Positions 1 to 8,516 are shown, counted from the stretch's first letter. The stretch is 64,000 nucleotides of DNA from Alloalcanivorax xenomutans (GCF_900217905.1 NZ_OBMO01000010.1:62001-126000); one strand, 5' to 3'. Made by a program: numbers and translations. Notes: a model not told the origin generated them from the sequence alone.

Positions 1-771
1 AACCGGGGCGCCGGCGCCGTCTTCCGGACCATTCCCTCCAAGGTGCTGAGCATGGAGGAACTGGGCATGGGCAAGGTATTCCAGAACATCGCCTCGTTGC
101 CACGGGGCATCGTGTTGGTCACCGGCCCCACCGGCTCCGGTAAGTCCACCACCCTGGCGGCGATGATGGACTACATCAATAACACCCGCTACGAACACAT
201 CCTCACCATCGAGGACCCGATTGAATTCGTCCATGAATCAAAGAAATGTCTGGTCAACCAGCGGGAAGTGCATCGGGATACCCACGGCTTCGCCGAAGCC
301 CTGCGCTCGGCACTGCGGGAGGACCCGGACATCATCCTGGTGGGGGAGATGCGGGATCTGGAGACCATCCGGCTGGCACTGACCGCCGCCGAAACCGGTC
401 ACCTGGTGTTCGGCACCCTGCACACCACCAGCGCCGCCAAGACCATCGACCGGGTGGTGGACGTGTTCCCCGCCGAGGAGAAGGCCATGGTCCGCTCCAT
501 GCTTTCCGAATCCCTGCAAGCGGTGGTGTCGCAAACGCTGATGAAGAAAAACGGCGGCGGCCGGGTGGCGGCCCACGAGATCATGATCGGCACCCCGGCG
601 ATTCGAAACCTGATTCGCGAGGACAAGGTGGCGCAGATGTATTCGGCGATCCAGACCGGCGCCTCGGTGGGCATGCAGACTCTGGATCAATGCCTGCAAG
701 GGCTGGTGCAGCGCGGACTGGTATCCCGCGAAGTGGCCCGGGAAAAAGCCAAGAACCCGGACTCAATCTGA
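1..771 (+). CDS. pilT: Type IV pilus retraction ATPase PilT (5' end outside window)
   Basis: Hexameric cytoplasmic ATPase that powers pilus disassembly and retraction for twitching motility. The reading frame is open from base 1, so the N-terminal part (roughly 90 of about 344 residues by comparison with the family) lies upstream of the window. The visible part carries the Walker A motif GPTGSGKST, the Asp box and Walker B (ILVGEMRD), the His box (TGHLVFGTLHTTSA) and the PilT-specific C-terminal AIRNLIRE motif needed for retraction. It is followed 18 bp later by pilU, as in pseudomonads. The family identification is very secure; only the start is unknown. Confidence 0.97.
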   Translation, partial: NRGAGAVFRTIPSKVLSMEELGMGKVFQNIASLPRGIVLVTGPTGSGKSTTLAAMMDYINNTRYEHILTIEDPIEFVHESKKCLVNQREVHRDTHGFAEALRSALREDPDIILVGEMRDLETIRLALTAAETGHLVFGTLHTTSAAKTIDRVVDVFPAEEKAMVRSMLSESLQAVVSQTLMKKNGGGRVAAHEIMIGTPAIRNLIREDKVAQMYSAIQTGASVGMQTLDQCLQGLVQRGLVSREVAREKAKNPDSI

Positions 772-789
772 ACGCAGCGGTGAGCGCCC

Positions 790-1911
790 ATGGAATTCGA
801 AGATCTGCTCAAACTGATGGTGCAAAAAGGCGGCTCGGACTTGTTCATCACCGCCGGTGTTCCACCAAGTATGAAAGTCCACGGCAAGGTGGTGCCGGTT
901 ACCCGTAACGCCCTGACCCCGGACATGACCCGGGATCTGGTGTTCGGTGTGATGTCGGAAAAGCAGCGCAAGGAGTTCGTCGACCAGCACGAATGCAATT
1001 TCGCGCTATCCTCGCGGGGCATTGGCCGCTTCCGTGTGTCCGCTTTTTACCAGCGCAATCTGGTGGGCATGGTGTTGCGGCGCATCGAGACCAAGATACC
1101 CGACGCCGACGAACTGCGGCTGCCGCCGATCATCAAGGACCTGGCGATGACCAAGCGCGGCCTGGTGATCTTCGTCGGCGCCACCGGCACCGGGAAATCC
1201 ACCTCCCTGGCGTCAATGATCGGCCACCGTAATCGCAACTCCAAAGGCCATATCATCTCCATTGAGGATCCGATCGAATTCATCCACCAGCATCAGGGCT
1301 GCATTGTCACGCAACGGGAAGTAGGCCTGGATACGGACAGTTTCGAGATCGCCCTCAAGAACACGCTGCGACAGGCACCGGATGTGATTCTGATCGGTGA
1401 GATCCGCAGCCGCGAAGTGATGGATTACGCCATTGCCTTCGCCGAAACCGGCCATCTGTGTCTGGCCACCCTGCATGCCAACAACGCCAACCAGGCGCTG
1501 GACCGGATCATTCACTTTTTCCCCGCCGACCGTCACCGGCAGTTATGGATGGACCTCTCCCTGAACCTGCGCGGCATTGTCGCCCAGCAACTGATCCCGA
1601 CGCCGGACGGCAAGGGCCGCCGCGCCGCCATCGAAGTGCTGCTGAACACGCCACTGGTGGCGGACCATATCCGTAAAGGCGAAGTGCATTTGCTCAAGGC
1701 GCTGATGGGCAAATCCCGGGAGCAGGGCATGCAGACTTTCGATCAGGCCCTCTATGATCTTTATGATGCCGGCGAAATCACTTACGAGGACGCGATTGCC
1801 CACGCCGACTCCCCCAACGATCTGCGCCTGATGATCAAGCTCGCCAACGAAACCGACGCCTCCAGCCTGGACCACGCCACCCGTGGCCTGAGCATCGAGG
1901 ACTCGGACTGA
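790..1911 (+). CDS. pilU: Type IV pilus retraction ATPase PilU
   Basis: PilT paralogue of 373 residues that assists PilT-dependent pilus retraction. It contains Walker A (GATGTGKST), Walker B (ILIGEIRS) and the His-box region (TGHLCLATLHANNA). Compared with PilT it has the longer acidic C-terminal tail typical of PilU. It starts 18 bp after pilT stops and is probably co-transcribed with it; a strong terminator begins 14 bp after its stop. The ATG at 790 follows a weak purine-rich stretch (GCGGTGAGCG). Order pilT-pilU matches Pseudomonas and relatives. Confidence 0.96.
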   Translation: MEFEDLLKLMVQKGGSDLFITAGVPPSMKVHGKVVPVTRNALTPDMTRDLVFGVMSEKQRKEFVDQHECNFALSSRGIGRFRVSAFYQRNLVGMVLRRIETKIPDADELRLPPIIKDLAMTKRGLVIFVGATGTGKSTSLASMIGHRNRNSKGHIISIEDPIEFIHQHQGCIVTQREVGLDTDSFEIALKNTLRQAPDVILIGEIRSREVMDYAIAFAETGHLCLATLHANNANQALDRIIHFFPADRHRQLWMDLSLNLRGIVAQQLIPTPDGKGRRAAIEVLLNTPLVADHIRKGEVHLLKALMGKSREQGMQTFDQALYDLYDAGEITYEDAIAHADSPNDLRLMIKLANETDASSLDHATRGLSIEDSD

Positions 1912-1924
1912 TTTTTCCTGCCTC

Positions 1925-1950
1925 GGCGGTCTCGAAGACCGCCTTTTTTT
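1925..1950 (+). terminator. Rho-independent terminator after pilU
   Basis: A perfect 8-bp stem (GGCGGTCT / AGACCGCC) closes a 3-base loop (CGA) and is followed by seven T residues. It sits 14 bp after the pilU stop codon and should end the pilTU transcript. Confidence 0.93.
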
Positions 1951-2120
1951 ATGGCCGCCGTCCATGGCGGCCACCCTGCGGGCCGTCACTGAAGCGACGT
2001 TAAAAATCGTTCCCGACGATTTTTTATGGCCGCCGTCCATGGCGGTCACCCTGCGGGCCGTCACTGAAGCGACGTTAAAAATCGTTCCCGACGATTTTTT
2101 ATGGCCGCCATCCATGGCGG
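1951..2120. repeat. 75-bp tandem repeat, two full copies plus 20 bp of a third
   Basis: Units start at 1951, 2026 and 2101, exactly 75 bp apart. Each unit holds two inverted repeats: a GC-rich one (CCGCCGTCCATGGCGG) and an AT-rich hairpin (AAAAATCGT - TCCCG - ACGATTTTT at 2002-2024 and 2077-2099). The copies are almost identical: the first two differ at one visible position, and the third has one change in the palindrome. The array lies between the convergent pilU and pirin genes, so the AT-rich hairpins could act as weak bidirectional terminators. Similar modules occur near 18592 and 49022. Confidence 0.9.
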
Positions 2121-2153
2121 CCTATCGCCGAAGCGGGGCTTGGAGCATTGGCC

Positions 2154-3008
2154 TCAGGCCGGTTCAGTGAGGGTCCCGTTGCGATAATCCTGCAGGGCCT
2201 GCTCCAGCTCCTCCTGCGTGTTCATCACAAAGGGGCCGTACTGGGCCACCGGCTCACCCAGCGGGCGGCCCGCCAACAGCAGCAACCGGGCACCGTCCCG
2301 TCCGGCGGCCAGGGTGACCCGGTCACCGTCAGTGAGTACCGCCACATGGTCCACCGCCACCGTCTCTTCCGCCACCGTCACCGCGCCTTCGAACAGATAC
2401 AGGAAAGCGTTGTAACCCGGCGTCAGCGGTACCGTGACGCTCTCGCCGGGACGCAAGATCACATCCAGGTAAAGCGGGTCGGTACTGCCACCGTGCACCG
2501 GCGCGGTGAGAGACTCACCGGCAAGGTCCACTTTCCCGGCAATCGCCTTGATCTGTCCGCCAGTCGGCAGGTCCAGCCGCGGTATTTCGCGATCCTGGAT
2601 ATCGCGGTAGCCGGCGGGTTTCATTTTTTCCGCCGCCGGCAGGTTGATCCACAGCTGGAACCCGCGCAGCAAACCGTCTTCCTGCTGGGGCATTTCCTCG
2701 TGGATGATGCCTCGGCCGGCGGTCATCCACTGCACACCGCCCTGTTGCAGATCACCCTCGTTACCCAGGTGATCGCGGTGGCGCATGTGACCTTCCACCA
2801 GGTAGGTGACGGTCTCGAATCCCCGATGAGGGTGGGGCGGAAAACCGGCAATGTAGTCGTCCGGGTTATCAGAGGAGAACGCATCCAGCATCAGGAACGG
2901 ATCCAGACGCACCGCCGGGTTTTGACCCAGGGCGCGCTTGAGCCGCACGCCGGCGCCGTCGGAGGTTTCCATAGCCCGGATGGTATGCAGCACTTGTCTG
3001 TCTTTCAT
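2154..3008 (-). CDS. Pirin family cupin protein (quercetin 2,3-dioxygenase-like)
   Basis: Bicupin protein of 284 residues. Bacterial pirins are metal-binding proteins, some with quercetinase activity and some modulating metabolic enzymes. The N-terminal cupin shows the metal ligands in HPHRGFETVTYLVEGHMRHRD and in GIIHEEMP (His-x-His, later His and Glu). The start at 3008 is chosen because GAGGAGG lies 4 bases upstream; a longer reading frame to 3083 runs into an inverted-repeat arm and lacks this support. It is downstream of the glutathionyl-hydroquinone reductase gene on the same strand, separated by a repeat element that probably carries its promoter. The exact substrate is unknown. Confidence 0.9.
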   Translation of the reverse strand: MKDRQVLHTIRAMETSDGAGVRLKRALGQNPAVRLDPFLMLDAFSSDNPDDYIAGFPPHPHRGFETVTYLVEGHMRHRDHLGNEGDLQQGGVQWMTAGRGIIHEEMPQQEDGLLRGFQLWINLPAAEKMKPAGYRDIQDREIPRLDLPTGGQIKAIAGKVDLAGESLTAPVHGGSTDPLYLDVILRPGESVTVPLTPGYNAFLYLFEGAVTVAEETVAVDHVAVLTDGDRVTLAAGRDGARLLLLAGRPLGEPVAQYGPFVMNTQEELEQALQDYRNGTLTEPA

Positions 3009-3034
3009 GTTTCCTCCTCGCCCCTCGGGGCTGT

Positions 3035-3334
3035 AGAGCCTGTTCATGATCTTTACGCCGCCGCGCCGGAGTTCCCTTCTCACCTGGTAGAAAGTGTCAT
3101 CAGGTCGTGATTCCGATTGTGCGGTGTAGTCAATCTACATAAACAAGCGTAATTGCGGCCTGATGGCACTCTCCACCTAAAGAAAGTGGACCCGGCCCTT
3201 CGGGTTGCGCTGAAATAGCCGCCAGAGGACGCTGCGGCCTTTAACTTTGGACCCACCAGAGCCTGCAGTCCGCAACGCCCTCTGGCGGCTTTTCCAGCGG
3301 CAACGCGGCGGTGTAAAGATCATGAACAGGCTCT
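3035..3334. repeat. About 300-bp non-coding element with 31-bp terminal inverted repeats (MITE-like)
   Basis: The left arm 3035-3065 and right arm 3304-3334 are inverted copies matching at 30 of 31 positions. Inside, a second long imperfect inverted repeat pairs about 3204-3237 with 3270-3306 around a loop of about 32 bases. A smaller TGTAG-N5-CTACA palindrome lies near 3125-3139. No credible coding frame fills it. It begins 27 bp from the pirin start and ends 15 bp from the stop of the upstream gene, so it occupies the whole gap of 340 bases. No clear target-site duplication is visible. It resembles a miniature inverted-repeat transposable element or the remains of one. Confidence 0.75.
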
Positions 3335-3348
3335 CATGGTGCCCAGGA

Positions 3349-4353
3349 TCAGGCGCCACGTACTTCCCGCTCGCCCAGCCGTTCACGCTGATGCGGCGCG
3401 GTAAAATCCAGTTCCGGCCCGATCGGGATGATCCCATGGGGGTTCACCGTCGGGTGACTGCGGAAATAATGGTGACGGATGTGATCCATATACACGGTCT
3501 CCGCCACACCGGGTAGCTGATACAGTTCACGCAGCAGACCGTTGAGGTTCGGGTAGTCACTGATGCGGCGCCGGTCGCATTTGAAATGGGTAACGTAAAC
3601 CGCATCGAAACGCACCAGCGTGGTCCACAGCCGCAAATCCGCTTCGGTGAGTGTGTTGCCCACCAGATACCGTTGCCGGCTCAACCGTTGCTCCAGCTCA
3701 TCCAGGGTGTCGAACAGTGACACCACCGCCTCGTCATAGGCCGCCTGACTGGTGGCGAAACCGGCTTTGTAGACGCCGTTATTAACGCGGTTATAGACGG
3801 TGTCGTTGATGGCATCGATCTCCGCGCGCAACGCCTCCGGGTAATAGTCACCGGCCCGCGCGCCCAGACCGTCAAAGGCCTGGTTGAGCATGCGGATGAT
3901 TTCCGCCGACTCATTGCTGACGATGGTTTCTCGCTGTTTGTCCCACAGCACCGGCACCGTCACCCGGCCGGTGTAGTGCGGATCGGCCTTCAAATACAGC
4001 TCGTACAGCTTGCTCAGACCGTACAGCGGGTCGCCCGTGGCGCCGTCGAAATCCGTACCCAGCTCCCAGCCATTTTCCAACATCAACGGGTGCACCACGG
4101 AAACACCGATGTGTTCTTCCAGCCCTTTCCAGGCCCGCATTACCAAGGCGCGGTGGGCCCAGGGGCAGGCATAGGAAACGTACAGATGGTAGCGCCCGCT
4201 TTCCGCCTTGAAGCCGCCCTCGCCACTGGGCCCGGCCTCGCCATCGGCGGTTACCCAGTTGCGGAATTGGCTTTCCGACCGCTTGAAGCGGCCGCCGGTA
4301 CTGTCGGTGTCGTACCACTTATCCTGCCATTTGCCGTCCACCAATAATCCCAT
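3349..4353 (-). CDS. yqjG: Glutathionyl-hydroquinone reductase (Xi-class GST, YqjG/ECM4 family)
   Basis: Cytosolic enzyme of 334 residues that removes glutathione from glutathionyl-hydroquinones, using Cys as the catalytic nucleophile. The signature SYACPWAHR places the catalytic Cys at residue 63, the same position as in E. coli YqjG. The C-terminal helical GST domain follows, with NTLTEADLRLWTTLVRFDAVYVTHFKCD matching the family. Length is normal. AAGGAGA precedes the ATG at 4353 by 6 bases. It lies downstream of azoR on the same strand with a 47-bp gap, forming a small quinone/azo redox group. Confidence 0.95.
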   Translation of the reverse strand: MGLLVDGKWQDKWYDTDSTGGRFKRSESQFRNWVTADGEAGPSGEGGFKAESGRYHLYVSYACPWAHRALVMRAWKGLEEHIGVSVVHPLMLENGWELGTDFDGATGDPLYGLSKLYELYLKADPHYTGRVTVPVLWDKQRETIVSNESAEIIRMLNQAFDGLGARAGDYYPEALRAEIDAINDTVYNRVNNGVYKAGFATSQAAYDEAVVSLFDTLDELEQRLSRQRYLVGNTLTEADLRLWTTLVRFDAVYVTHFKCDRRRISDYPNLNGLLRELYQLPGVAETVYMDHIRHHYFRSHPTVNPHGIIPIGPELDFTAPHQRERLGEREVRGA

Positions 4354-4400
4354 GGTGCTCTCCTTACTTTGCCGTTTGCCGCGTCAGCCGATCGCGGAAG

Positions 4401-5009
4401 TTACAGGGCCGCCAGCGCCGCTTCTGTTTCCACTCGCGCCTTTTCCAGGGCTTCCTCTTTCACATCCTCACTGATGTTCAAACCCTCGGCGTAAATGAAG
4501 CGCACATCCTCAATACCGATGAAACCGAAAATCGCTTTGATAAAGGTGGTGCTGGTTTCATGGGGCTGGCCCACATGGAAACCGCCGTGCGAGGCGAACA
4601 CCCGCACCGGGCGGTCAGCCACCAGCCCTTCCGGACCGTCGGCGGTGTAGCGGAAGGTCACTCCGGCCCGGGCGATATGGTCGAACCAGGCCTTGAACTG
4701 GGTGGGCACGCCGAAGTTGTACATGGGCAGTCCGACCACCACCAAATCCGCCGCCCGCAACTCTTCCACCAAGGCATCGGACAGGGCCAGCACCGCTTTC
4801 TGCTCATCGTCCAGGCTGTCGGCAAAGCCGCGCAGCGCGCCGGCACGGGCCAGGTCCAGGTGAGGCACGCCGTCATTGACCAGATCGCGGACCACCACTT
4901 CGGTGCCGGGATGGCGGGCCTGATAAGCCTCGATGAAAGCCGTGGCCATCTGGCTGGACTGGCCCTGGTCACCAAAGATGCTGCTCTGCAGGTAAAGAAT
5001 GCGGGTCAT
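4401..5009 (-). CDS. azoR: FMN-dependent NADH:quinone/azo reductase AzoR
   Basis: Flavodoxin-fold homodimeric oxidoreductase of 202 residues that reduces quinones and azo compounds with NAD(P)H. The N-terminus MTRILYLQSSIFGDQGQSSQ and the flavin-binding segment PMYNFGVPTQFKAWFDHIARAG are characteristic; FASHGGFH follows. The start at 5009 fits the family N-terminus and has GGAGCAG about 7 bases upstream; the frame extends to 5075 but that addition matches no family sequence. It is divergently transcribed from a LysR regulator 97 bp away, which is the likely controller. Confidence 0.94.
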   Translation of the reverse strand: MTRILYLQSSIFGDQGQSSQMATAFIEAYQARHPGTEVVVRDLVNDGVPHLDLARAGALRGFADSLDDEQKAVLALSDALVEELRAADLVVVGLPMYNFGVPTQFKAWFDHIARAGVTFRYTADGPEGLVADRPVRVFASHGGFHVGQPHETSTTFIKAIFGFIGIEDVRFIYAEGLNISEDVKEEALEKARVETEAALAAL

Positions 5010-5078
5010 GGCTGCTGCTCCGTAATAATCGAATGACATCATTGTCTTTTCGTCTGATCCGATATAAAACAGCAACTA

Positions 5079-5097
5079 TTCGAGCAATATCTTCGAA
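5079..5097. promoter_or_regulatory. Candidate LysR-type operator between azoR and its regulator
   Basis: Inverted arms TTCGA (5079-5083) and TCGAA (5093-5097), separated by 9 bases and embedded in an AT-rich stretch, fit the usual LysR-box geometry (T-N11-A). They lie 10 to 28 bases upstream of the LysR start and within the shared promoter region of azoR. This is position and symmetry evidence only. Confidence 0.5.
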
Positions 5098-5106
5098 ATA
5101 TCTGAT

Positions 5107-6000
5107 ATGTCGACCAAAATTTCCCTGGACCAATGGCAAGCCCTGATCGCCGTGGTGGACGAAGGCGGGTACGCCGCCGCCGCCGAGGCGTTGGGCAAAA
5201 GCCAATCCGCGATCAGCTATGCCGTGCAGAAGATCGAAACCGAGCTGGGTATCCGCGCCTTCACTTTGGAGGGCCGCCGCGCCAAGCTGACGGAAACCGG
5301 CGATATGCTCTACCGGCAGGCCAAGCTGTTGCTGGAAGAAGCGGGCCGTATCGAAAACTCGGCAATCCAGTCCAGCCATGGCTGGGAACCTCTGGTGCGG
5401 CTCGCGGCGGACGCCTTGTTTCCCCGTCAGCAGGCGTTGTGCGCTCTGGTCACTCTGGCGGAGGAAAGCCCGCTGACCCGGGTGGAGTTCCAGGAAACCG
5501 TATTGTCGGGATCCGAGGAGGCGCTGCTCCGGCACGAAGCGGACGTGGTGGTTACCGGCCGGGTACCGCCCGGGTTCATGGGCGATCATCTGATGCGGGT
5601 GCGCTTCATTGCCGTGGCCGCTCCCGGCCACCCCTTGCATCAGAAGGGCGAACTGAGTCTGGAAGACTTGCGTGCGCACCGCCAGCTGGTGATCCGGGAT
5701 TCCGGCAAGCGCCGCCTGGATTCCGGTTGGCTCGGCGCCGAACAACGCTGGACCTTCTCCTATGGCGGCAGCCGGCGGGAAGCGCTGCTGCGCGGGTTGG
5801 GGTTCGCCTGGGCGCCGGAAACCGAGGTGGACGGCGATCTCGAAGCGGGAACCCTGCAGCCCCTGCCACTCAAGGAAGGCGGCGAGCGCTACGGTGACCT
5901 GTACCTGGTCTACGCCGACGGCCAGTACGCCGGCCGTGCCGCGCGATTCCTGGGTGAAAGCCTGAAAGCCAGTTGCCGGAACCCGGACACTGATCATTAA
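5107..6000 (+). CDS. LysR family transcriptional regulator (divergent from azoR)
   Basis: Regulator of 297 residues with the N-terminal winged helix-turn-helix (about residues 6-65: FDQ-like start, YAAAAEALGKSQSAISYAVQKIETELG) and a C-terminal type 2 periplasmic-binding-like effector domain. It is transcribed away from azoR and probably controls azoR and yqjG, as LysR proteins usually act on the adjacent divergent gene. The ligand is not evident; a quinone or electrophile would fit the targets. The first ATG of the frame at 5107 matches the family start. Confidence 0.9.
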   Translation: MSTKISLDQWQALIAVVDEGGYAAAAEALGKSQSAISYAVQKIETELGIRAFTLEGRRAKLTETGDMLYRQAKLLLEEAGRIENSAIQSSHGWEPLVRLAADALFPRQQALCALVTLAEESPLTRVEFQETVLSGSEEALLRHEADVVVTGRVPPGFMGDHLMRVRFIAVAAPGHPLHQKGELSLEDLRAHRQLVIRDSGKRRLDSGWLGAEQRWTFSYGGSRREALLRGLGFAWAPETEVDGDLEAGTLQPLPLKEGGERYGDLYLVYADGQYAGRAARFLGESLKASCRNPDTDH

Positions 6001-6047
6001 TCATACCCGGTCTATACTGAAGCTAGATTCGCTCTGGAGGCCTTCCC

Positions 6048-6581
6048 ATGCGCAGTACCGTTGCTCTGATCCTTGCCCTCCTGCTAACGGGGTGTGTCGC
6101 GCCGGTGGTCATCGACCAGCGCGCGCAGACTGATTTCAGCCAATACCACAGTTATGCCTTCGATCCGCCGAAAGAAGATCAGGAAGCCCTGAGCCTGGAC
6201 GGTCAGCGAGTGCAAAAAGCGGTGCGCGAGGCACTGGCCAACGGCCCGCTGCAACCCGCTGATGAGAGCAGCGCCGATCTGCTGGTGCGCTACCGCTTCG
6301 TTCCGGTGGACCGCTTCCAGGGCAGTTCGGTGCAGTTCGGCTTCGGTTTCTGGCGAGATCGCTACGGCCTGTCCACCACGACTCCGGTGGAAGGACAAAC
6401 CAACCAGGAATACCGCCTGCAGATCGCCCTGGTGGACCGCGGCGACAAGCAGGTGGTCTGGCAGGGCACCAGCCGCGACACCCTCTATTTCGAGATGGCC
6501 ACGGAACGACGGGCGGAGCGTATCGATACCATGGTTCGGGAAATGTTCAATCGTTATCCGCCGGTGGCCACCCCAGACTGA
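6048..6581 (+). CDS. DUF4136 domain lipoprotein
   Basis: Protein of 177 residues with a short signal peptide ending in the lipobox LLTGC (Cys at residue 16), so probably lipidated and placed in the outer membrane or periplasm. The rest matches the DUF4136 pattern: FSQYHSYAFDPP near the start, a central DLLVRYRF strand and the C-terminal IDTMVREMFNRYPP. GGAGG precedes the ATG and a TATACT-like -10 lies about 30 bases upstream of it. Its last 35 bp overlap the convergent histidine kinase gene. The function of the family is unknown. Confidence 0.88.
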   Translation: MRSTVALILALLLTGCVAPVVIDQRAQTDFSQYHSYAFDPPKEDQEALSLDGQRVQKAVREALANGPLQPADESSADLLVRYRFVPVDRFQGSSVQFGFGFWRDRYGLSTTTPVEGQTNQEYRLQIALVDRGDKQVVWQGTSRDTLYFEMATERRAERIDTMVREMFNRYPPVATPD

Positions 6582-7857
6582 CAAGCAGCCCGCCCGACGG
6601 ACGGTTCTCCAGCCGCAACCGCCCCCCGGTGCGGGCCATGATACTGGCGACGATGGCCAGTCCCAGGCCATGGCCTCCGTCATGGCCGTGCCAGCCCCGA
6701 TCCAGAACACGCCGTTGCCGCGCCTCGGGAATACCGGGCCCCTGGTCGGCAACCGTCAGCCAGCACAGCCCCTCCTTCTCTTCGAACCCGATGCCAATCA
6801 CGCCCTGCCGGGGGCTGTGGCGCAACGCGTTATCCAGCACATTGCGCACGGCGATCCGAACCAGCCCTTCCGGTGCCAGCGGCACTAATTGACCACCCTG
6901 CGCCAGCTCCCATCGGAGACTCTGGCCAGGAAACTCCTCCAATACGCTGGCCGTCACTTCGGCCAGGGGCGGACAGGGCGGCGCTTCACCGGGGACGCGG
7001 TCCTCGCGCGCCAGCGCCAATAACTGCTCCAGGCTGCCTGCCAGCCTCACGCTGGCCTGCTCCGCCGCCGCCAGCGCCCGTTCCGCCTGTTCTCCGGAAG
7101 TGATCCGCGCCACCTGGAGCTGGGTGCGAATCGCCGCCAGCGGCGTGCGCAGCTCATGAGCCAGGTTATCGGTCAGTTCCCGCTCCCGGGTCAGCGCGCG
7201 GCCGCTTTGCGCCAACCAGTGATTCAATGACGCCACCATCGGCGCCAACTCACCGGCTCCCGGCGCCAGTGTCAACGGCCGGGTATCCTCCAGATCCCGC
7301 GCCGTTAACTGCTTGCGCAGCGAGGACACCGGTCTGAGCGCCCGTCCCACCGCCCACCAGACCAGCGCCAGACTGGCCAGCAGACCGGTCACCAGCGTCA
7401 CCATCAGCATCACCGCCATACGATGGAGGAAGCGGGTCCGGCCACTGACGCGCTCGGCGGAAGCCACGCGCAAATCGCCCTCGGTAATGGTGTAGATGCG
7501 CCAGGCCTCACCATCCAACTGGCGCTCGCCGAAACCGTCCTCCGGCAGCACCAGCTCCCCCGGCGGCGCCCCGGCACTGCGCGCCAGAATCTCGCCGCGC
7601 AGTACACTGACTTCGCAGGCGATGCCCTGGAAAGGCATGTCATCCGGGTTGTCCACGGCCTGGTTCGGCGTGGCGCCACTGGCGGTGATCAGTGAAGCCA
7701 CCATCCGCGCCGAGGCCGCCAGACGATGGTCGAGCATGTCCGACAGCCGGTCCCGGGTTTCACCATGCAGCCAGATCGCCAGCGGCAGCCATAACAACAA
7801 CAGCCCCAGTCCCAAAGCCCAGAGCAGGCGCGCGCGCAGACTTTGTGCATGAATCAC
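6547..7857 (-). CDS. Two-component sensor histidine kinase (QseC/TctE-like)
   Basis: Inner-membrane kinase of 436 residues: a first membrane helix at about residues 10-28, a periplasmic sensor segment of about 120 residues, a second helix at about 150-172, HAMP, the dimerisation/phosphoacceptor helix with DNLAHELRTPL (His about 234), and a HATPase domain (N-box RNVLDNALRHS, G1 DQGPGIP, G2 GGHGLGLAIV). It overlaps the upstream response regulator by 4 bp, so the two are translationally coupled. The position next to thiol-redox genes suggests it senses periplasmic redox or copper-type stress; this is inference. Confidence 0.93.
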   Translation of the reverse strand: MIHAQSLRARLLWALGLGLLLLWLPLAIWLHGETRDRLSDMLDHRLAASARMVASLITASGATPNQAVDNPDDMPFQGIACEVSVLRGEILARSAGAPPGELVLPEDGFGERQLDGEAWRIYTITEGDLRVASAERVSGRTRFLHRMAVMLMVTLVTGLLASLALVWWAVGRALRPVSSLRKQLTARDLEDTRPLTLAPGAGELAPMVASLNHWLAQSGRALTRERELTDNLAHELRTPLAAIRTQLQVARITSGEQAERALAAAEQASVRLAGSLEQLLALAREDRVPGEAPPCPPLAEVTASVLEEFPGQSLRWELAQGGQLVPLAPEGLVRIAVRNVLDNALRHSPRQGVIGIGFEEKEGLCWLTVADQGPGIPEARQRRVLDRGWHGHDGGHGLGLAIVASIMARTGGRLRLENRPSGGLLVSLGWPPADND

Positions 7858-8516
7858 GGCGGGCTCCCCAGCCGGTAGCCTTCGCCACGCACCGTTTCAA
7901 TCAGACTTTCCCCCAACTTGCGCCGCAGGTTGTGAATGTGCACGGCCAGAGCGTTGCTCTCCACGCCACCGGTCCAGCCGTACACACGGTCGGTGAGCTC
8001 GTCCACAGTCAGCAATCGCCCCCGACTTTGCAGCAGCGCCTGGAGCAGCGCCCGTTCCCGCCGGGCCAGTGAGACCGGCTGCTGATCCAGCCAAACCCGC
8101 TGCTGGCCCGGATCGAAACGCAGGCGGCCATATTCGATCCACGGCACGGCACGGCCTTGAGCACGACGCAGCAAGGCCCGCAAGCGCGCCACCAGCTCAT
8201 TGAGATCGAAGGGTTTGACCAGGTAATCATCGGCGCCGGCGTCGAGGCCATCGACCCTGTGGGCCACCCGGTCCCGGGCGGTGAGCACCAGTACCGGCTC
8301 GTCCCGCTGACGGCGGCGCCAGCGCCGCAGCAGCACCAAACCGTCCTCGTCCGGCAGCCCCAGATCCAGCACCACCACATCGAAGTGGCCGTTGACCAGC
8401 GCCTGATCCGCTTCCGCCGCGCGGGTGACCCAGGCCACGGTGAAGCCGTGGGCCTCAAGACCGGCGTTTACGCCGTCGCCCAGCAGGGCGTCGTCTTCCA
8501 CCAGTAGTACGTGCAT
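7854..8516 (-). CDS. OmpR-family response regulator
   Basis: Regulator of 220 residues with an N-terminal receiver (acidic pair in LLVEDDALL, phosphoacceptor Asp in VVVLDLGLPDEDG at about 51, Lys in DYLVKPFDLNEL) and a C-terminal OmpR/PhoB winged helix (ALLQALLQSRGRLLTVDELTDRVYG...NALAVHIHNLRRKLG). The ATG at 8516 is preserved across the family and has GGAAG upstream; the frame reads further upstream without support. It is divergent from the TlpA/DsbG genes (166 bp between starts) and is the likely regulator of that operon. Confidence 0.94.
   Translation of the reverse strand: MHVLLVEDDALLGDGVNAGLEAHGFTVAWVTRAAEADQALVNGHFDVVVLDLGLPDEDGLVLLRRWRRRQRDEPVLVLTARDRVAHRVDGLDAGADDYLVKPFDLNELVARLRALLRRAQGRAVPWIEYGRLRFDPGQQRVWLDQQPVSLARRERALLQALLQSRGRLLTVDELTDRVYGWTGGVESNALAVHIHNLRRKLGESLIETVRGEGYRLGSPP

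Noticed and set aside
1951-2120. Possible CRISPR array
   Set aside because: The unit is a continuous 75-bp tandem repeat with no unique spacers and no cas genes nearby.
1964-2170. Plus-strand open frame encoding a repeated 25-residue peptide
   Set aside because: It arises because the 75-bp non-coding repeat has a period divisible by three; there is no ribosome site or family match, and the opposite strand is open as well.
2148-3110. Plus-strand open frame of 320 codons opposite pirin
   Set aside because: The minus-strand pirin sequence has metal-ligand motifs and a ribosome site; the plus-strand frame has neither.
3177-3516. Short open frames inside the inverted-repeat element
   Set aside because: They cross the repeat arms or the adjacent GST gene, have no ribosome sites and no transposase motifs.
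4969-5997. Minus-strand open frame of about 340 codons
   Set aside because: Antisense to the LysR gene, which has an intact family sequence; no independent signal.
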